NCBI RefSeq assembly: GCF_001039575.1
Contig: NZ_JIBT01000030.1
Span: forward strand, 20,806 to 84,805
Reading direction: 5' to 3'
DNA length: 64,000 bases
DNA from: Halomonas sp. PR-M31
GTDB taxonomy: Bacteria > Pseudomonadota > Gammaproteobacteria > Pseudomonadales > Halomonadaceae
Each line of letters starts with the position of its first letter. The stretch's first letter is position 1. Position numbers and translations under genes: made by a program. Below, piece after piece: positions 38,390 to 48,002 of this stretch. The notes beneath the pieces were generated by a model. That model was given only the letters and a program-made list of their open reading frames with translations. It had not been told where the DNA came from and searched no databases.

Positions 38390-39691
38390 ATGAGCACCAA
38401 TGTTTCTCTTGACGATCGTGACGCGGCGCGGGACTGGTTGACGCGTCTTGGCTACTCCGCGATCGCCGCCGTACATCCCGCCAATCTTCTGCCGGACCAG
38501 CTGCCGGAACCGCCCAAGGGGTGTACCGTCGTGATAGGGGCCGGCAAGGCTGCCGCCGCCATGGCCAAGGCTCTGGAGGAGGCCTGGCAGACCAGAACAC
38601 CCGAGGCCGAACTCTCGGGTCTGGTGGTGACCCGCTACAATCATGGGGAGACCTGTCAGCGTATCGAAGTGCTTGAAGCCTCGCACCCTATGCCAGATAC
38701 CCTTGGCGAACAGGCGGCCAAGCGCATGCTGGAGGCGGTTAGCGAGCTTACCGAGGACGATCTGGTCATCTCGTTGATCTCCGGAGGCGGTTCGGCGCTG
38801 ATGACATTGCCGGCCCCGGGCTTGACCCTTGAACACAAGCAGACGCTTTCCAAAGCGCTTTTGCGCAGCGGCGCGACGATTCGCGAAATCAATACCGTGC
38901 GCCGCCATCTCTCGGCGATCAAGGGCGGTCGTCTGGCCGCTGCCGCCCACCCGGCCCGGGTGGTGACCTATCTGATCTCCGATGTGCCCGGTGACGATCC
39001 CACCTTGATCGCTTCAGGCCCGACCTTGCCGGATGATTCCACCCCCGCGGATGCGCTGGCGATCCTCGAGGCGCGGGGTATCGAAATCGCGAATGGCGTG
39101 CGTGAGCATCTGTCCGGTAATCACAGCGCACCTCATCGGGACGATCCGGATTTCAATCGCGATGAGCATGTAGTGCTGGCCAAGGCGGCGGATGCACTGC
39201 AGGCGGCACAAAAGCAGGCCGAAGAGGCCGGGGTCGAGGTACGCCTGCTGGGCGACGACCTGGAAGGCGAGGCTCGAGAGCTAGGCCGCGATCATGCGAC
39301 GATGGCGCTCAAGGCACAGAAAGAGACCACGCAACCACTCTTGATTCTCTCCGGCGGCGAGACCAGTGTTACCGTACGCGGCGACGGCCGAGGCGGCCGC
39401 AACGTCGAATATTTGCTGGGCCTCTATGAGGCGCTGGCTGGGGCCGAGGATATTTACGCGCTTGCCATCGATACCGACGGCATCGACGGGTCCGAAGACA
39501 ACGCCGGAGCGCTGATCGGTCCTGATACCTGGCAACGCGCCCAGGAAAGACAGCTCACGGCGGGGGATTACTTGGCACGCAACGATGCCTACAGCTTTTT
39601 TGAGGCGCTCGATGAGCTGATAGTGACCGGCCCCACCCGTACCAACGTCAACGATTTTCGCGCCATTCTGGTGCTACCGAGGAACTCATGA
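38390..39691 (+). CDS. ttuD: Glycerate 2-kinase (TtuD/GckA, MOFRL family)
   Basis: 433 residues. The enzyme phosphorylates D-glycerate to 2-phosphoglycerate. The N-terminal domain contains [20 protein letters not shown] (about 45-65), [20 protein letters not shown] and [19 protein letters not shown] (about 128-147). [18 protein letters not shown] follows. The C-terminal MOFRL domain contains [19 protein letters not shown] (about 322-340) and [20 protein letters not shown]. Its stop overlaps the pyk start (ATGA), so the two are coupled. This differs from E. coli glxK-type kinases. Confidence 0.93.
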   Translation: MSTNVSLDDRDAARDWLTRLGYSAIAAVHPANLLPDQLPEPPKGCTVVIGAGKAAAAMAKALEEAWQTRTPEAELSGLVVTRYNHGETCQRIEVLEASHPMPDTLGEQAAKRMLEAVSELTEDDLVISLISGGGSALMTLPAPGLTLEHKQTLSKALLRSGATIREINTVRRHLSAIKGGRLAAAAHPARVVTYLISDVPGDDPTLIASGPTLPDDSTPADALAILEARGIEIANGVREHLSGNHSAPHRDDPDFNRDEHVVLAKAADALQAAQKQAEEAGVEVRLLGDDLEGEARELGRDHATMALKAQKETTQPLLILSGGETSVTVRGDGRGGRNVEYLLGLYEALAGAEDIYALAIDTDGIDGSEDNAGALIGPDTWQRAQERQLTAGDYLARNDAYSFFEALDELIVTGPTRTNVNDFRAILVLPRNS

Positions 39692-41142
39692 ATCCGATGC
39701 CGCACGCTCCTATCCGCCGCACCAAGATCGTCGCGACCCTGGGTCCTGCCAGCGACCGCGACGGTGTGCTCGACGCTCTGATCAAAGGCGGCGTCGACGT
39801 GGTGCGGCTCAACTTCTCCCACGGCAGCCCCGAGGATCATCGCAAACGCCTGCTGGCGGTACGTGAAGCGGCGGAGCGCCATGGCCGTACCGTGGCCGCC
39901 CTGGGCGATCTGCAAGGCCCGAAGATTCGTATCGCGCGTTTCGCCAACAGCCCGGTGGAGCTAGAAGAAGGCCAGTCGTTCATCATCGACATGTCTCTGG
40001 AGCGGGACGCCGGCAACGCGGAGCAGGTAGGCTGCGATTACAAGACCCTGGCGGAGGATGTCTCTGCTGGCGATGTATTGCTGCTCGATGACGGTCGTCT
40101 GGAACTGGTGGTCGACAAGGTCGAGCATCCCCGAGTGCATACCACCGTGCGAGTCGGCGGCAAGCTTTCCAACAACAAGGGCATCAACAAGCAGGGCGGC
40201 GGGCTTTCGGCGGCGGCGCTGACCGACAAGGATCGGGAGGATCTCAAGACCGCCATCGACATTGGCGTCGACTATCTGGCGGTCTCCTTCCCGCGCAATG
40301 CGGCGGACATGCAGCTGGCCCGGGAACTGCTCGGTGAAGACGGCAAGGATATCGGCCTGGTGGCCAAGATCGAGCGGGCCGAAGCGGTAGGCGACGAGCA
40401 GACCCTGGACGACATCATCCGCGCCTCCGAGGCGGTGATGGTGGCCCGGGGCGACCTTGGCGTAGAGATTGGCGACGCCCAACTGATCGGTATACAGAAG
40501 CGCATCATCCAGCGTGCCAGGACCCTCAACCGGGCGGTCATCACCGCCACCCAGATGATGGAGTCGATGATCACCTCGCCGTTGCCGACCCGGGCGGAGG
40601 TGTTCGATGTCGCAAACGCGGTGCTCGATGGCACCGACGCGGTGATGCTGTCCGCCGAAACCGCTGCCGGCGACTATCCCGTGGAAACCATCGAGGCCAT
40701 GAAGCGCCTGTGCCTGGGCGCGGAGCGCGAGCGTGCCGCCCAGGAGTCCGGTCATCGCATTCATGAAGGCTTCTCCCGCATCGACGAAACCGTGGCGCTA
40801 TCGGCCATGTATGCCGCCAACCACCTGACCGGGGTCGCTGCCATCGCCAGCATGACCTCCAGTGGTTACACCCCGCTGATCGCCTCGCGCATTCGCTCCG
40901 GGCTGCCCATCGTCGGCTTGGCCCACAATCCCATCGCTCAGCGGCGCATGGCCTTGTACCGCGGCGTGGTGTCGCTGCCCTTCGATACCAGCGACATGGC
41001 CGCGGACGAACTGGACGCTCGAGCGCTGGAACTGCTCGAAAAGCATGGGCTGGTCAGCCAGGGCGACGAAGTGATTCTGACCCGGGGCGATCACATGAAT
41101 GCCCACGGTGGCACCAATACCATGAAGATCCTGCAGGCCTAA
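39688..41142 (+). CDS. pyk: Pyruvate kinase
   Basis: 484-residue glycolytic enzyme converting PEP and ADP to pyruvate and ATP. Conserved parts are [20 protein letters not shown] (about 10-29), [28 protein letters not shown], the active-site Lys and Glu in [11 protein letters not shown] (about 225-235), [20 protein letters not shown] and the helix [20 protein letters not shown]. It is translationally coupled to ttuD, so it serves to push glyoxylate-derived 2-phosphoglycerate (via enolase) to pyruvate. A start at the second Met (39694) is possible. The genome may carry another pyk elsewhere. Confidence 0.95.
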   Translation: MNPMPHAPIRRTKIVATLGPASDRDGVLDALIKGGVDVVRLNFSHGSPEDHRKRLLAVREAAERHGRTVAALGDLQGPKIRIARFANSPVELEEGQSFIIDMSLERDAGNAEQVGCDYKTLAEDVSAGDVLLLDDGRLELVVDKVEHPRVHTTVRVGGKLSNNKGINKQGGGLSAAALTDKDREDLKTAIDIGVDYLAVSFPRNAADMQLARELLGEDGKDIGLVAKIERAEAVGDEQTLDDIIRASEAVMVARGDLGVEIGDAQLIGIQKRIIQRARTLNRAVITATQMMESMITSPLPTRAEVFDVANAVLDGTDAVMLSAETAAGDYPVETIEAMKRLCLGAERERAAQESGHRIHEGFSRIDETVALSAMYAANHLTGVAAIASMTSSGYTPLIASRIRSGLPIVGLAHNPIAQRRMALYRGVVSLPFDTSDMAADELDARALELLEKHGLVSQGDEVILTRGDHMNAHGGTNTMKILQA

Positions 41143-41192
41143 TGAGGTAATCAAGCCATAGGTTTAACGAAGAGGATGAACGCTTATTTTCC

Positions 41193-41912
41193 TTAAGCGT
41201 CGCAAATTGCGGCGATCACCTTACCGGTATGCTGTACGTGCTCAACAAGCAATTGCCGGGCACGTGCAGTGTCCCGGGCTTTGAGTGCCTCGAGAATGCC
41301 GCGGTGCTCACTGGCCGACTCATGCCAGCGCCCGAACTTGCCCAGCGCCAGATAGCGCGCTCTTTCCAGACGACCCAAAAGCCGCTGATGGGTTTCAGTA
41401 AGGACCGGATTTTTGGCTCCGGCCACCAGCAGTGAATGGATGCGCTGATTCAACTCGAAGTAACGATTCAGATCGCCTTTGTCGACGAGTCGCTCAAGTC
41501 TTTCCTGCATGACCTCGAGGCGGTTGATCTCGGTATTGGTCATGCGCTGCGCTGCCAGGCCGATGGCCATGCTCTCGAGGCCGGCCTCCACTTCGAACAG
41601 ATATTCCAGTTCCTGTGCGTCTATCGGGGCGACCACGGCGTTTCTATGGCGTCGAAGGATCACCAGCCCTTCAGCGGCCAATTGCTTTATGGCCTCACGC
41701 AGCGGCGTGCGCGAGATGTCCAGCAATTCGCAGAGTTCCGGTTCCGCTAGGCGCTCGTTAGGCTTGAGTTCGCCCCGCACGATCATGAGATGCAGGGCTT
41801 GATGAGCCTGTTCCGCCAGGGATGTGGTTCGGATGCGCTGGCGTGACGAGGCGCCGGAGGGCGCTCCGGCTTGCCCGCCCTGCGCTGTGTATGACGGATC
41901 GTCGGCCATCAT
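41193..41912 (-). CDS. GntR/FCD-family transcriptional regulator
   Basis: 239 residues from ATG 41912; the frame opens at 41984, but the upstream part looks non-coding. The N-terminal 25 residues are Gly/Ala/Gln-rich. Winged helix: AHQALHLMIVRGELKPNERL, LCELLDISRTPLREAIKQLA. The FCD domain (about 100-230) has FELNQRIHSLLVAGAKNPVL and ESASEHRGILEALKARD with the usual His residues. It is clearly related to the regulator at 47141. It is last in a run of minus-strand genes with the TRAP set, a racemase-like gene and a serine hydrolase, which it may regulate. Confidence 0.86.
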   Translation of the reverse strand: MMADDPSYTAQGGQAGAPSGASSRQRIRTTSLAEQAHQALHLMIVRGELKPNERLAEPELCELLDISRTPLREAIKQLAAEGLVILRRHRNAVVAPIDAQELEYLFEVEAGLESMAIGLAAQRMTNTEINRLEVMQERLERLVDKGDLNRYFELNQRIHSLLVAGAKNPVLTETHQRLLGRLERARYLALGKFGRWHESASEHRGILEALKARDTARARQLLVEHVQHTGKVIAAICDA

Positions 41913-41986
41913 GTGAGCACTCTTAGGCACTTTGTGCTCATCGGTTGAACTCCCTTCTTGGCTCGGATAGCGACCGCGAATCAAGC

Positions 41987-43246
41987 CTAGCGTCTAGGCT
42001 GATCGGTTGGATCGACGAACACTCTCGGCTCACCGCGACTGGAGGCGCTGGCGTCCAGTTCCTGACGCAGCGCTTCTTGCGCTTTTTCGGAGGGCTGCGT
42101 TTCGGCATTGGCGTCCGTCGCCGGCAGGATATAGTCATTGACGATATCGCGAAAGATGCGCACGTTCTTGGCATGCCGCAGACCACCTTCGATAGGCAGC
42201 ATGCTGGTCACGACCACGACCGTATCGCGTTTGGGTAGCATGGTGATGAACTGTCCCTTGAAGCCCATCATGGTCAGGCTGGGCTCGGTGTCCACGATGT
42301 GGTTGATCCATAGGTAATAGCCGAAGTCACGCGCTGCCTGAGGTGTGCTCATCTTGTCGATCCAGGCAGCGGGCACGAGTTGCCGGCCTTGCCACTGGCC
42401 TTTATCGATGATCAGCATGCCCAGCTTGGCCATATCGACAGGACGCAGACGCAGCCCCCAGCCCGCCGAGACCAGGCCCTGATCGTCGGCCCGCGTCCAG
42501 GCATAGTTCTGCATGTTCAGCGGCTCGAGCAGCTTTTCCTTGGCGTATTGCTCGATCGGCATGCCCGCCGCCGCGCTGAGCACGGCGGACGCAAAAATCG
42601 GATTGACGTCGGTGTACTCGAATTCGCTACCGGGGGAGAAGCGGGTATCCGTGCCGGCGACCAGCTTCAAGCGATCCGGTGAGCCGTAGTAGATCGGATC
42701 GTCCTCGGGATCGAAATCGTAGGCCAGACCCGAAGACATCGACAGAACGTGGCGCAGCTGTATCTTGTCCTTGTCGGCCACTTGCTGAGCGAGATCCGTT
42801 CGGTACTCGGCGATGATCGAGGCGATATCGTCATCGAGGCTGATGCGCCCTTCCTCGACCAGCATGCCGGCCAAAAGAGACACGATTGTCTTGGTGACGG
42901 AATAGAGCTCGTAGTTGTAATCTCGCGTCAGCTCGTTTGTGTAGCGCTCAAAGATCAGTTGGCCGTCCTTGACCACCAGCAGGCTGCGGACATCGTAGTT
43001 TTCCTCGCGCAGCCATTGGGATAGTTGTATCAAGGGTCTCGAATCGACCCCCTGACTTTCCGGGGTGGCCGTGGGTAGATCGGCTGCCTCCTTCTTTTGT
43101 GCTTGTTCCTCGGCCAAGGCACTAATACTGGGAAGTGCCAACAGCCCGGTCAGCAGCAACGGTTTGATGAAGCGAGAAAGTCCGCCCGCCGGGTGATGGG
43201 CAGCATCTGTTGTGGAACGCCTTGCTAACGCTACGATACTTTTCAT
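41987..43246 (-). CDS. Serine hydrolase of the beta-lactamase class C/esterase fold, secreted
   Basis: 419 residues from ATG 43246 (GAGG upstream). An N-terminal hydrophobic segment (about 35-50, FIKPLLLTGLLALPSISALA) looks like a signal peptide after a long basic region. The nucleophile motif SxxK is in ELYSVTKTIVSLLAGML (about 130). The YxN-like element reads EYTDVNP, with Asp where Ser-type enzymes have N-neighbours. The C-terminus is acidic and low complexity. Such proteins may be esterases, D-amino-acid peptidases or amidohydrolases; no antibiotic role is implied. Its place beside a racemase-like gene suggests it processes a substrate of this locus. Confidence 0.8.
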   Translation of the reverse strand: MKSIVALARRSTTDAAHHPAGGLSRFIKPLLLTGLLALPSISALAEEQAQKKEAADLPTATPESQGVDSRPLIQLSQWLREENYDVRSLLVVKDGQLIFERYTNELTRDYNYELYSVTKTIVSLLAGMLVEEGRISLDDDIASIIAEYRTDLAQQVADKDKIQLRHVLSMSSGLAYDFDPEDDPIYYGSPDRLKLVAGTDTRFSPGSEFEYTDVNPIFASAVLSAAAGMPIEQYAKEKLLEPLNMQNYAWTRADDQGLVSAGWGLRLRPVDMAKLGMLIIDKGQWQGRQLVPAAWIDKMSTPQAARDFGYYLWINHIVDTEPSLTMMGFKGQFITMLPKRDTVVVVTSMLPIEGGLRHAKNVRIFRDIVNDYILPATDANAETQPSEKAQEALRQELDASASSRGEPRVFVDPTDQPRR

Positions 43247-43315
43247 GGGAACCTCGTCGTTGTCGACTACTTGTTGTTGTATGCGCACGGAAAAGTTGAG
43301 GTAAAAAGCGTTTTT

Positions 43316-44068
43316 TCAATCGAGTGGTTGACGCCCCACCAGCCTGGCGAGTGCCGACGTGAGTCCGTGACAGGGCTTGTCCGGCGGCTGGGTGTAGCTG
43401 CCGGCTGTCGGTGCGGTGCTTGCCATATCTACCATGGCCTGGGCCTGGATCAAGGCGCAGGTCACGCCATCGATGGCGGGCACCGGCATTTGTTCGGCCA
43501 CGGAACGTGCCAGACCCGCCAAAGGCGCGCCGGCCAGGATCAGCACGTCGGCACCGTCTTCTTCCACGGCGCGACGACCCAGCTCGACCAGGCGCTCGCC
43601 CTGATTCTCCTGCACGCGACCGATATGCTGCAGCGGCTCGTCCAGGGCACGAATGCTCGCCAATCGCCCCTCAAGACCGTAGGACGCAATACACTCGCGA
43701 TACCAGGCCTGAATGCGTTGGGAGATGGCGATGACGGAAAAACGCCCGCCTTGCTGGCAGGCCGTCATTACCGCCGCCTCAGTCATGCCCACTACGGGAA
43801 TCGGCAGGATTTCGCGCAAAGCGATGAGGCCAGGATCGCCAAAGGCAGCGACCACCACGGCGTCGTATTTAGTGTACTCGTCGGCGGCGATCTGGAGGGC
43901 AGCATAGCCACCGATTAAGGCCTCGGCGCGGGTCTCGATATAGGCCACGCCGAAGGGCGCGGTGGCCATGGTTAGCTCATTGTCGGGACGAAGGCTTCGA
44001 GAGGCTTCTGCCTCGATTAAACGGGTTACGTCTTGAGAAATATTGGGGTTGATCACCAGCAGTTTCAT
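43316..44068 (-). CDS. Asp/Glu/hydantoin racemase-family protein lacking both catalytic Cys
   Basis: 250 residues. The N-terminus LLVINPNISQDVTRLIE is typical of hydantoin-racemase-like proteins. The first Cys position reads VVAAFGDPG (Ala75), and the second reads ILAGAPLAG (Ala at about 181), so the catalytic pair is absent, as in the gene at 28795. Some proteins with AGAPLAGLA are annotated as HupH-like; their reaction is unclear. The tail of about 35 residues is Pro/Thr-rich. It lies 96 bp after the DctM gene on the same strand, so it may belong to that operon. Confidence 0.85.
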   Translation of the reverse strand: MKLLVINPNISQDVTRLIEAEASRSLRPDNELTMATAPFGVAYIETRAEALIGGYAALQIAADEYTKYDAVVVAAFGDPGLIALREILPIPVVGMTEAAVMTACQQGGRFSVIAISQRIQAWYRECIASYGLEGRLASIRALDEPLQHIGRVQENQGERLVELGRRAVEEDGADVLILAGAPLAGLARSVAEQMPVPAIDGVTCALIQAQAMVDMASTAPTAGSYTQPPDKPCHGLTSALARLVGRQPLD

Positions 44069-44164
44069 GGCATGTTCCTTGAAGCAAGAATCAGGCGTCC
44101 AGTGGCAACGCTTGCGCGCGATACCACTGAAAGAGCAGGTTGGAGAGTCGATCCAGGGTGGGGG

Positions 44165-45445
44165 CTAATAGCCGAGAACCCCGGGAAGCCAGGTCACGAT
44201 GCCCGGGAACAGCATGCACAGGCCCAGCACCACGTACTGAAAGACGATGAATGGCCAGGCACTTTTCATCAGTTCGTTAAGACTGATGTTCGAAATACCG
44301 CACATCACGAACAGCAGCACCCCGACCGGCGGCGTCATCATGCCCACCACCAGGTTCATGACGAACAGGAACCCGAACAGTAAGGGATCGATGCCGTAGG
44401 CCAGGGCAATGGGCGCCAGCAACGGTACCAGCATGATATAGGCGGCATTGGACTCGATGAACATTCCCACCAGAATCAGCAATCCCATCACCAGCAGCAA
44501 GAAGGTCGTGGGATCGGACGTGACGTCTTGTAGCCAGCTGCTCAGCAGGATGGGCACCAGATCGATGGTGAAGGCAAAGGTCATGGTCGAGGCAAAGGCG
44601 ATCAAGGCACCCACCATGGCGGCAGTCACCGCAGCGTTGAACATCGCCTTGGGCAAATCGGAGAGATGCAGCTGGCGGGTGACGAAGAATCCCATCAATA
44701 GTGCATAGATCACGGCGATGGCCGCCCCTTCGGTGGCGGTGAAAGCGCCGCCGACGATGCCGCCGACGACGACGATCGGCATCAGCAGGATGGGCAGGGC
44801 GCGCCAGGTCTGCAGCAGAATATGCTTCAGTCCCAGATTACCGCCGCTCAGCGGATAGCCTCGGCGCGCGGAAATGAACGAGGCCAAGCCCATGAAGCCG
44901 ACCGCCAGAATGATGCCGGGTACGATACCAGCCATGAAGAGCCCACCGACGGACACGCTCGATCCCGCCATCAGCGCATAGACGATCATCGCGTTACTGG
45001 GGGGGATGATGGCGCCTAGGTTGGCGGCGGAGGCCACCACGGCGCTGCTGTAGCCGGTGCCGTACTTTTCACGCATCGACGGCACCAGCGCACTGCCCAA
45101 GGCGCTGGCGCTGGCGACGGCAGCGCCGCTGACCGCGGCCAGGATCATGCCGGCGACGATGGCGACATGGGCTAGGCCGCCGTGTACGCGGCCGATTAGC
45201 GAGTTAGCGAAGTCCACCAGGCGCTGCAGAATACCGGCGGCCACCATTAGCTCACCGGCCAGCATGAACAAGGGAATGGCCATCAACGGGAAGTTATCGA
45301 TGGAGTGCATCATGCGCTGGGGCATGACCGCAAAGTCCATGCCGCCGACATAGAGCCCGACCAAGGAGGCAAGACCCAGCGCGAAGGCCAGCGGCATACG
45401 CAGCAAGGCAAATGTCAGGAATGTGAGCACGATAGAGAGTGTCAT
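44165..45445 (-). CDS. dctM: TRAP transporter large permease DctM
   Basis: 426-residue inner-membrane large subunit with about 12 helices, starting at ATG 45445 (MTLSIVLTFLTFALLRMPLA). This start overlaps the DctQ stop in ATGA; the longer frame upstream is not needed. Typical segments are IPLFMLAGELMVAAGILQRL (about 55-75), IIPPSNAMIVYALMAGSSVS (about 145-165), GGIVGGAFTATEGAAIAVIY and LVVGMMTPPVGVLLFVMCGI. It uses the sodium gradient to move an organic acid bound by DctP. Substrate unknown. Third gene of the dctP-dctQ-dctM operon. Confidence 0.94.
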   Translation of the reverse strand: MTLSIVLTFLTFALLRMPLAFALGLASLVGLYVGGMDFAVMPQRMMHSIDNFPLMAIPLFMLAGELMVAAGILQRLVDFANSLIGRVHGGLAHVAIVAGMILAAVSGAAVASASALGSALVPSMREKYGTGYSSAVVASAANLGAIIPPSNAMIVYALMAGSSVSVGGLFMAGIVPGIILAVGFMGLASFISARRGYPLSGGNLGLKHILLQTWRALPILLMPIVVVGGIVGGAFTATEGAAIAVIYALLMGFFVTRQLHLSDLPKAMFNAAVTAAMVGALIAFASTMTFAFTIDLVPILLSSWLQDVTSDPTTFLLLVMGLLILVGMFIESNAAYIMLVPLLAPIALAYGIDPLLFGFLFVMNLVVGMMTPPVGVLLFVMCGISNISLNELMKSAWPFIVFQYVVLGLCMLFPGIVTWLPGVLGY

Positions 45446-45999
45446 GAGGTCTCCCCCTCTCGGCTGGCCGCCGGTGCGCTGGGCAGCGGTTCGACCTGCC
45501 ATATCTGCGCGATCAGGTGCAGCAGGCTATGTCCGGCGCTGATCAGTACGGCGATATAGAACACGGCGGCGGTCACCGGGATCGTCGGCATCAGCTGCTG
45601 CCATTTGTCCCCGATCGCCCCCAGGGACAGCCAGAACAGCGCGGCCATCACCAGGGCGCTAGCCAGGGCCATCAGGCGGGCGAGTTGTTTTTGGGCATTC
45701 ACCGGCAACAAGCCGGCCAGGGCATCGATACCCACATGAATGCCTATCTTGATGCCATGCGGAATGGCCAGAAAGATCGTCCAGACGAAGAACAGCCGGG
45801 ACAGCTCATCGGCGGAATCGATCGATGTTCCCAGGATGTAGCGCGCAAATACCTGTGCCGCTACGAGCAGCGTCATCAGGCCCATGGTGAGTATGACGAG
45901 GTAGTAAGACGTGCGGTCGATGGCCAGCATCATCACCAGAAAGCGGCGTTGTATCGAGCTGGAGGCGTGCGCCTCCAGCCAGGGAGCACGAGGCTTCAC
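45442..45999 (-). CDS. dctQ: TRAP transporter small permease DctQ
   Basis: 185 residues with four membrane helices: about 30-50 (YYLVILTMGLMTLLVAAQVF), 65-85, 105-125 and 140-160. The family pattern ARYILGTSIDSADELSRLFF (about 52-71) and GIHVGIDALAGLL are visible. It forms the membrane complex with DctM. Both ends overlap neighbours by ATGA (with DctP at 45996-45999 and DctM at 45442-45445), a tightly coupled operon. Confidence 0.92.
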   Translation of the reverse strand: MKPRAPWLEAHASSSIQRRFLVMMLAIDRTSYYLVILTMGLMTLLVAAQVFARYILGTSIDSADELSRLFFVWTIFLAIPHGIKIGIHVGIDALAGLLPVNAQKQLARLMALASALVMAALFWLSLGAIGDKWQQLMPTIPVTAAVFYIAVLISAGHSLLHLIAQIWQVEPLPSAPAASREGETS

Positions 46000-46991
46000 T
46001 TGTTCAGCTCCGCCTGCACGCTTTCCACCGCATCCGCGCCGATCTTGTCTTTCAGTTCCTTGACGACGCCTTGAGTCGCTTCACGCAGCTGGTCGCGCGT
46101 CTCAGTGGAAAGCGAGCTGAATTCCATGCCCCGGTCGATCAACGTCTGACGGGCGGCGTCGGCTTCTTCTGCGGCCTTGTTGCGCTGCCATTCGACGGCC
46201 TTTTCCATCGATCCCTGCACCGCTTGTTGCTGCTCGTCCGTCAGGTTGTTGAAGGCATCCCGATTGGCGACGACGACGATGTAGTCATAGAAGTGGCGGG
46301 TATCGGAGAGATATTTCTGTACTTCATCCAGACGGCGAGTCGCAATGACGCTGTAAGGATTTTCCTGACCGTCCAGCACTCCCTGCTGCAGGGCCCCGTA
46401 GACTTCCTTGATATCCATGGAAACCGGATTGGCGCCTAGCGCCCGGAAAGTATCGAGATGGGTCTGGTTGGGCTGCAGGCGAATCTTCAAACCGTCAAAG
46501 TCTTCCAAGGATTCGATTGGCCTGATGTTATTGGTCACATTGCGAAAGCCAAGCTCCATATAGCCCAGCGCCACAAAGCCCTTCTCGGCGAGTTTTTCAT
46601 CGAGCATATCACCAACTTCGCCGTCGATAACCCGAAAAGCATCCTCACGACTATCGAAGGCAAAGGGCAGGCTCAGTGCCTCGAGTTCCGGCACGATGCG
46701 CGATAGATATGCGATTCCTATCCAGGTGCCCATGATCGCACCGGCGCTAACCTGATCGATGTTTTCGCCGGCACCTCCTAATTGCATACCCGGGAACAGT
46801 TGGGCAGTGAGGTCGTCATCGGTACGGCTGGCCAACTCTTCCTTGAAGATTTCCATGGCTTTGCTGCTGGAGTGATCGGCGGGAAAGTTACCGCCAAAGC
46901 GCAGCGTCTCGGCGTTGGCTATCGACGGCATGCTGAGTCCAAGAGCTATCAGCAGGGTAGAGCAGTATCGCGTTAGGCAGGTTGCTGTCAT
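45996..46991 (-). CDS. dctP: TRAP transporter solute-binding protein DctP
   Basis: 331 residues with a signal peptide (YCSTLLIALGLSMPSIANA, cut near residue 27). DctP fold: LRFGGNFPADHSSSKAMEIF at the mature start, LFPGMQLGGAGENIDQVSAG, LPFAFDSREDAFRVIDG, the substrate-binding Arg in DGLKIRLQPNQTHLDTFRAL (about 165-185), and VYGALQQGVLDGQENPYSVI. The ligand is probably a carboxylate; the nature is not deducible. First gene of the operon. The leader contains ATCGACAACAACA, shared with the second dctP gene at 48799. Confidence 0.92.
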   Translation of the reverse strand: MTATCLTRYCSTLLIALGLSMPSIANAETLRFGGNFPADHSSSKAMEIFKEELASRTDDDLTAQLFPGMQLGGAGENIDQVSAGAIMGTWIGIAYLSRIVPELEALSLPFAFDSREDAFRVIDGEVGDMLDEKLAEKGFVALGYMELGFRNVTNNIRPIESLEDFDGLKIRLQPNQTHLDTFRALGANPVSMDIKEVYGALQQGVLDGQENPYSVIATRRLDEVQKYLSDTRHFYDYIVVVANRDAFNNLTDEQQQAVQGSMEKAVEWQRNKAAEEADAARQTLIDRGMEFSSLSTETRDQLREATQGVVKELKDKIGADAVESVQAELNK

Positions 46992-47008
46992 GGTGGTTTC
47001 TCTCGCTA

Positions 47009-47021
47009 TGTTGTTGTCGAT
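47009..47021 (-). promoter_or_regulatory. CA-rich leader element upstream of dctP
   Basis: On the minus strand this reads ATCGACAACAACA, 18-30 bases before the dctP start. The identical 13-mer precedes the second dctP (48764-48776). CA-rich leaders of transport mRNAs are typical GcvB sRNA targets in enterobacteria; a like role here is speculative. Confidence 0.4.
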
Positions 47022-47080
47022 ACGCCGAGACGAAATTCCGCAAGGCGTTTAGAAAACATAAGTCAAGATATGAAAAAACA

Positions 47081-47095
47081 CAAAATACAAAATAC
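47081..47095. promoter_or_regulatory. Two overlapping CAAAATAC half-sites upstream of dctP
   Basis: CAAAATAC occurs at 47081-47088 and again at 47088-47095 in the AT-rich gap between dctP and gntR. It is the same half-site as in the palindrome at 47953-47972, so both may bind the GntR protein encoded at 47141. Confidence 0.5.
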
Positions 47096-47140
47096 TATTT
47101 TTTATTTTATTCAATAAAAACAAAATCTTAATTTTTAAAT

Positions 47141-47854
47141 TTATACATTGTTTTGCAATTCTTGAATGATGGCATCACCGGTCTTGCGCATATGTAGACG
47201 CATGGCGATCGAAAGCATATCGCCGTCACGAGATTCGAGCGCCGCAAGGATATGTTCGTGTTCTCGAGCAGATTCTTTCCAGCGTCCTAAGTACATATTG
47301 GCGGCATAGCGAGCGCGAGCAATTCTCAAAGTTAGCGAGCCCTCGAATTCGAGTAGTACACTATTGTCCGCAATCTCGGTAAGGCGTCGATGGATTTGCT
47401 GATTGATCTTGAAATATTTCACGCGTTCATGGCGCTGGTAATGTCCCATCATGCGCTGATGTAGGGAGCGAATCTCCTCTATATCGGTCTCCTTGGCGCG
47501 GGACGCGATGAGGCGGCCCGACAGTCCTTCAAGCACTACCATGACCTCGAAGAGGTCGACGACTTCCTGTGGATCGATTTCGGTGACCTTGGCACCGCGA
47601 TTGGGTAGAAGCTCAATCAATCCTTCCCTGGCCAGTACCTTGAGCGCCTCGCGCAGGGGCGTGCGTGACACATCGAATGTGTCACAAAGCTGCTTTTCCG
47701 AGATACGACTGCCCGGGGACAGCTCGCCCTCTAATATCATCTCGCGTAGATGTTGCGTGACGATTTCAAAAAGCGAGAGCCGTTCCATAGGCGACGCGCG
47801 CGTCGCGCTGTCATCGAGCGTGTTTGGCGTAACCCTGTTGAAAACGTCGTCCAT
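47141..47854 (-). CDS. GntR/FCD-family transcriptional regulator
   Basis: 237 residues. Winged helix (about 28-95): IVTQHLREMILEGELSPGSR, LCDTFDVSRTPLREALKVLA, IELLPNRGAKVTEI. FCD domain (about 105-225): FKINQQIHRRLTEIADNSVL and ESAREHEHILAALESRDGD, with conserved metal-site His. It is a paralogue of the regulator at 41193. It is divergent from the AMDase-like gene at 48003 and has palindromic candidate operators on both sides, so it probably controls both TRAP gene sets and itself. Ligand unknown. Confidence 0.88.
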   Translation of the reverse strand: MDDVFNRVTPNTLDDSATRASPMERLSLFEIVTQHLREMILEGELSPGSRISEKQLCDTFDVSRTPLREALKVLAREGLIELLPNRGAKVTEIDPQEVVDLFEVMVVLEGLSGRLIASRAKETDIEEIRSLHQRMMGHYQRHERVKYFKINQQIHRRLTEIADNSVLLEFEGSLTLRIARARYAANMYLGRWKESAREHEHILAALESRDGDMLSIAMRLHMRKTGDAIIQELQNNV

Positions 47855-47872
47855 GGCAGCGGTTCCTCATTG

Positions 47873-47898
47873 AAATACGGTTCATTTGAGCCGTATTT
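47873..47898. promoter_or_regulatory. Inverted repeat just upstream of gntR (AAATACGG-N10-CCGTATTT)
   Basis: Perfect 8-bp arms separated by 10 bp, 19-44 bp before the gntR start. It is an autoregulatory operator candidate; its half-site shares AATAC with the CAAAATAC sites nearby. Confidence 0.5.
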
Positions 47899-47952
47899 TT
47901 TGAACAAAAAGTGACTTGCAAAATTTTGAGAGTGTGCAAATCTTAGATTAGC

Positions 47953-47972
47953 GTATTTTGAATGCAAAATAC
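47953..47972. promoter_or_regulatory. Palindrome GTATTTTG-N4-CAAAATAC upstream of the AMDase-like gene
   Basis: Perfect 8-bp arms and a 4-bp spacer, 31-50 bp before ATG 48003. The right arm also occurs twice upstream of dctP at 47081-47095. It is a strong candidate operator for the GntR regulator between these transcripts. Confidence 0.6.
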
Positions 47973-48002
47973 GGGATGCAATAAAAACAAGGACTCGATC
48001 CC

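Noticed and set aside
40490..40497. GGTATACA inside pyk as a further operator site
   Set aside because: It is within coding sequence, differs from the consensus and is far from any promoter.
41984..42000. AGCCTAG-CGT-CTAGGCT inverted repeat at the end of the serine hydrolase gene
   Set aside because: It overlaps the stop codon and lacks a T-run; too weak to call as terminator or operator.
41987..43246. True beta-lactamase giving antibiotic resistance
   Set aside because: Only the SxxK motif is clear and the context is catabolic; such folds are more often esterases or peptidases.
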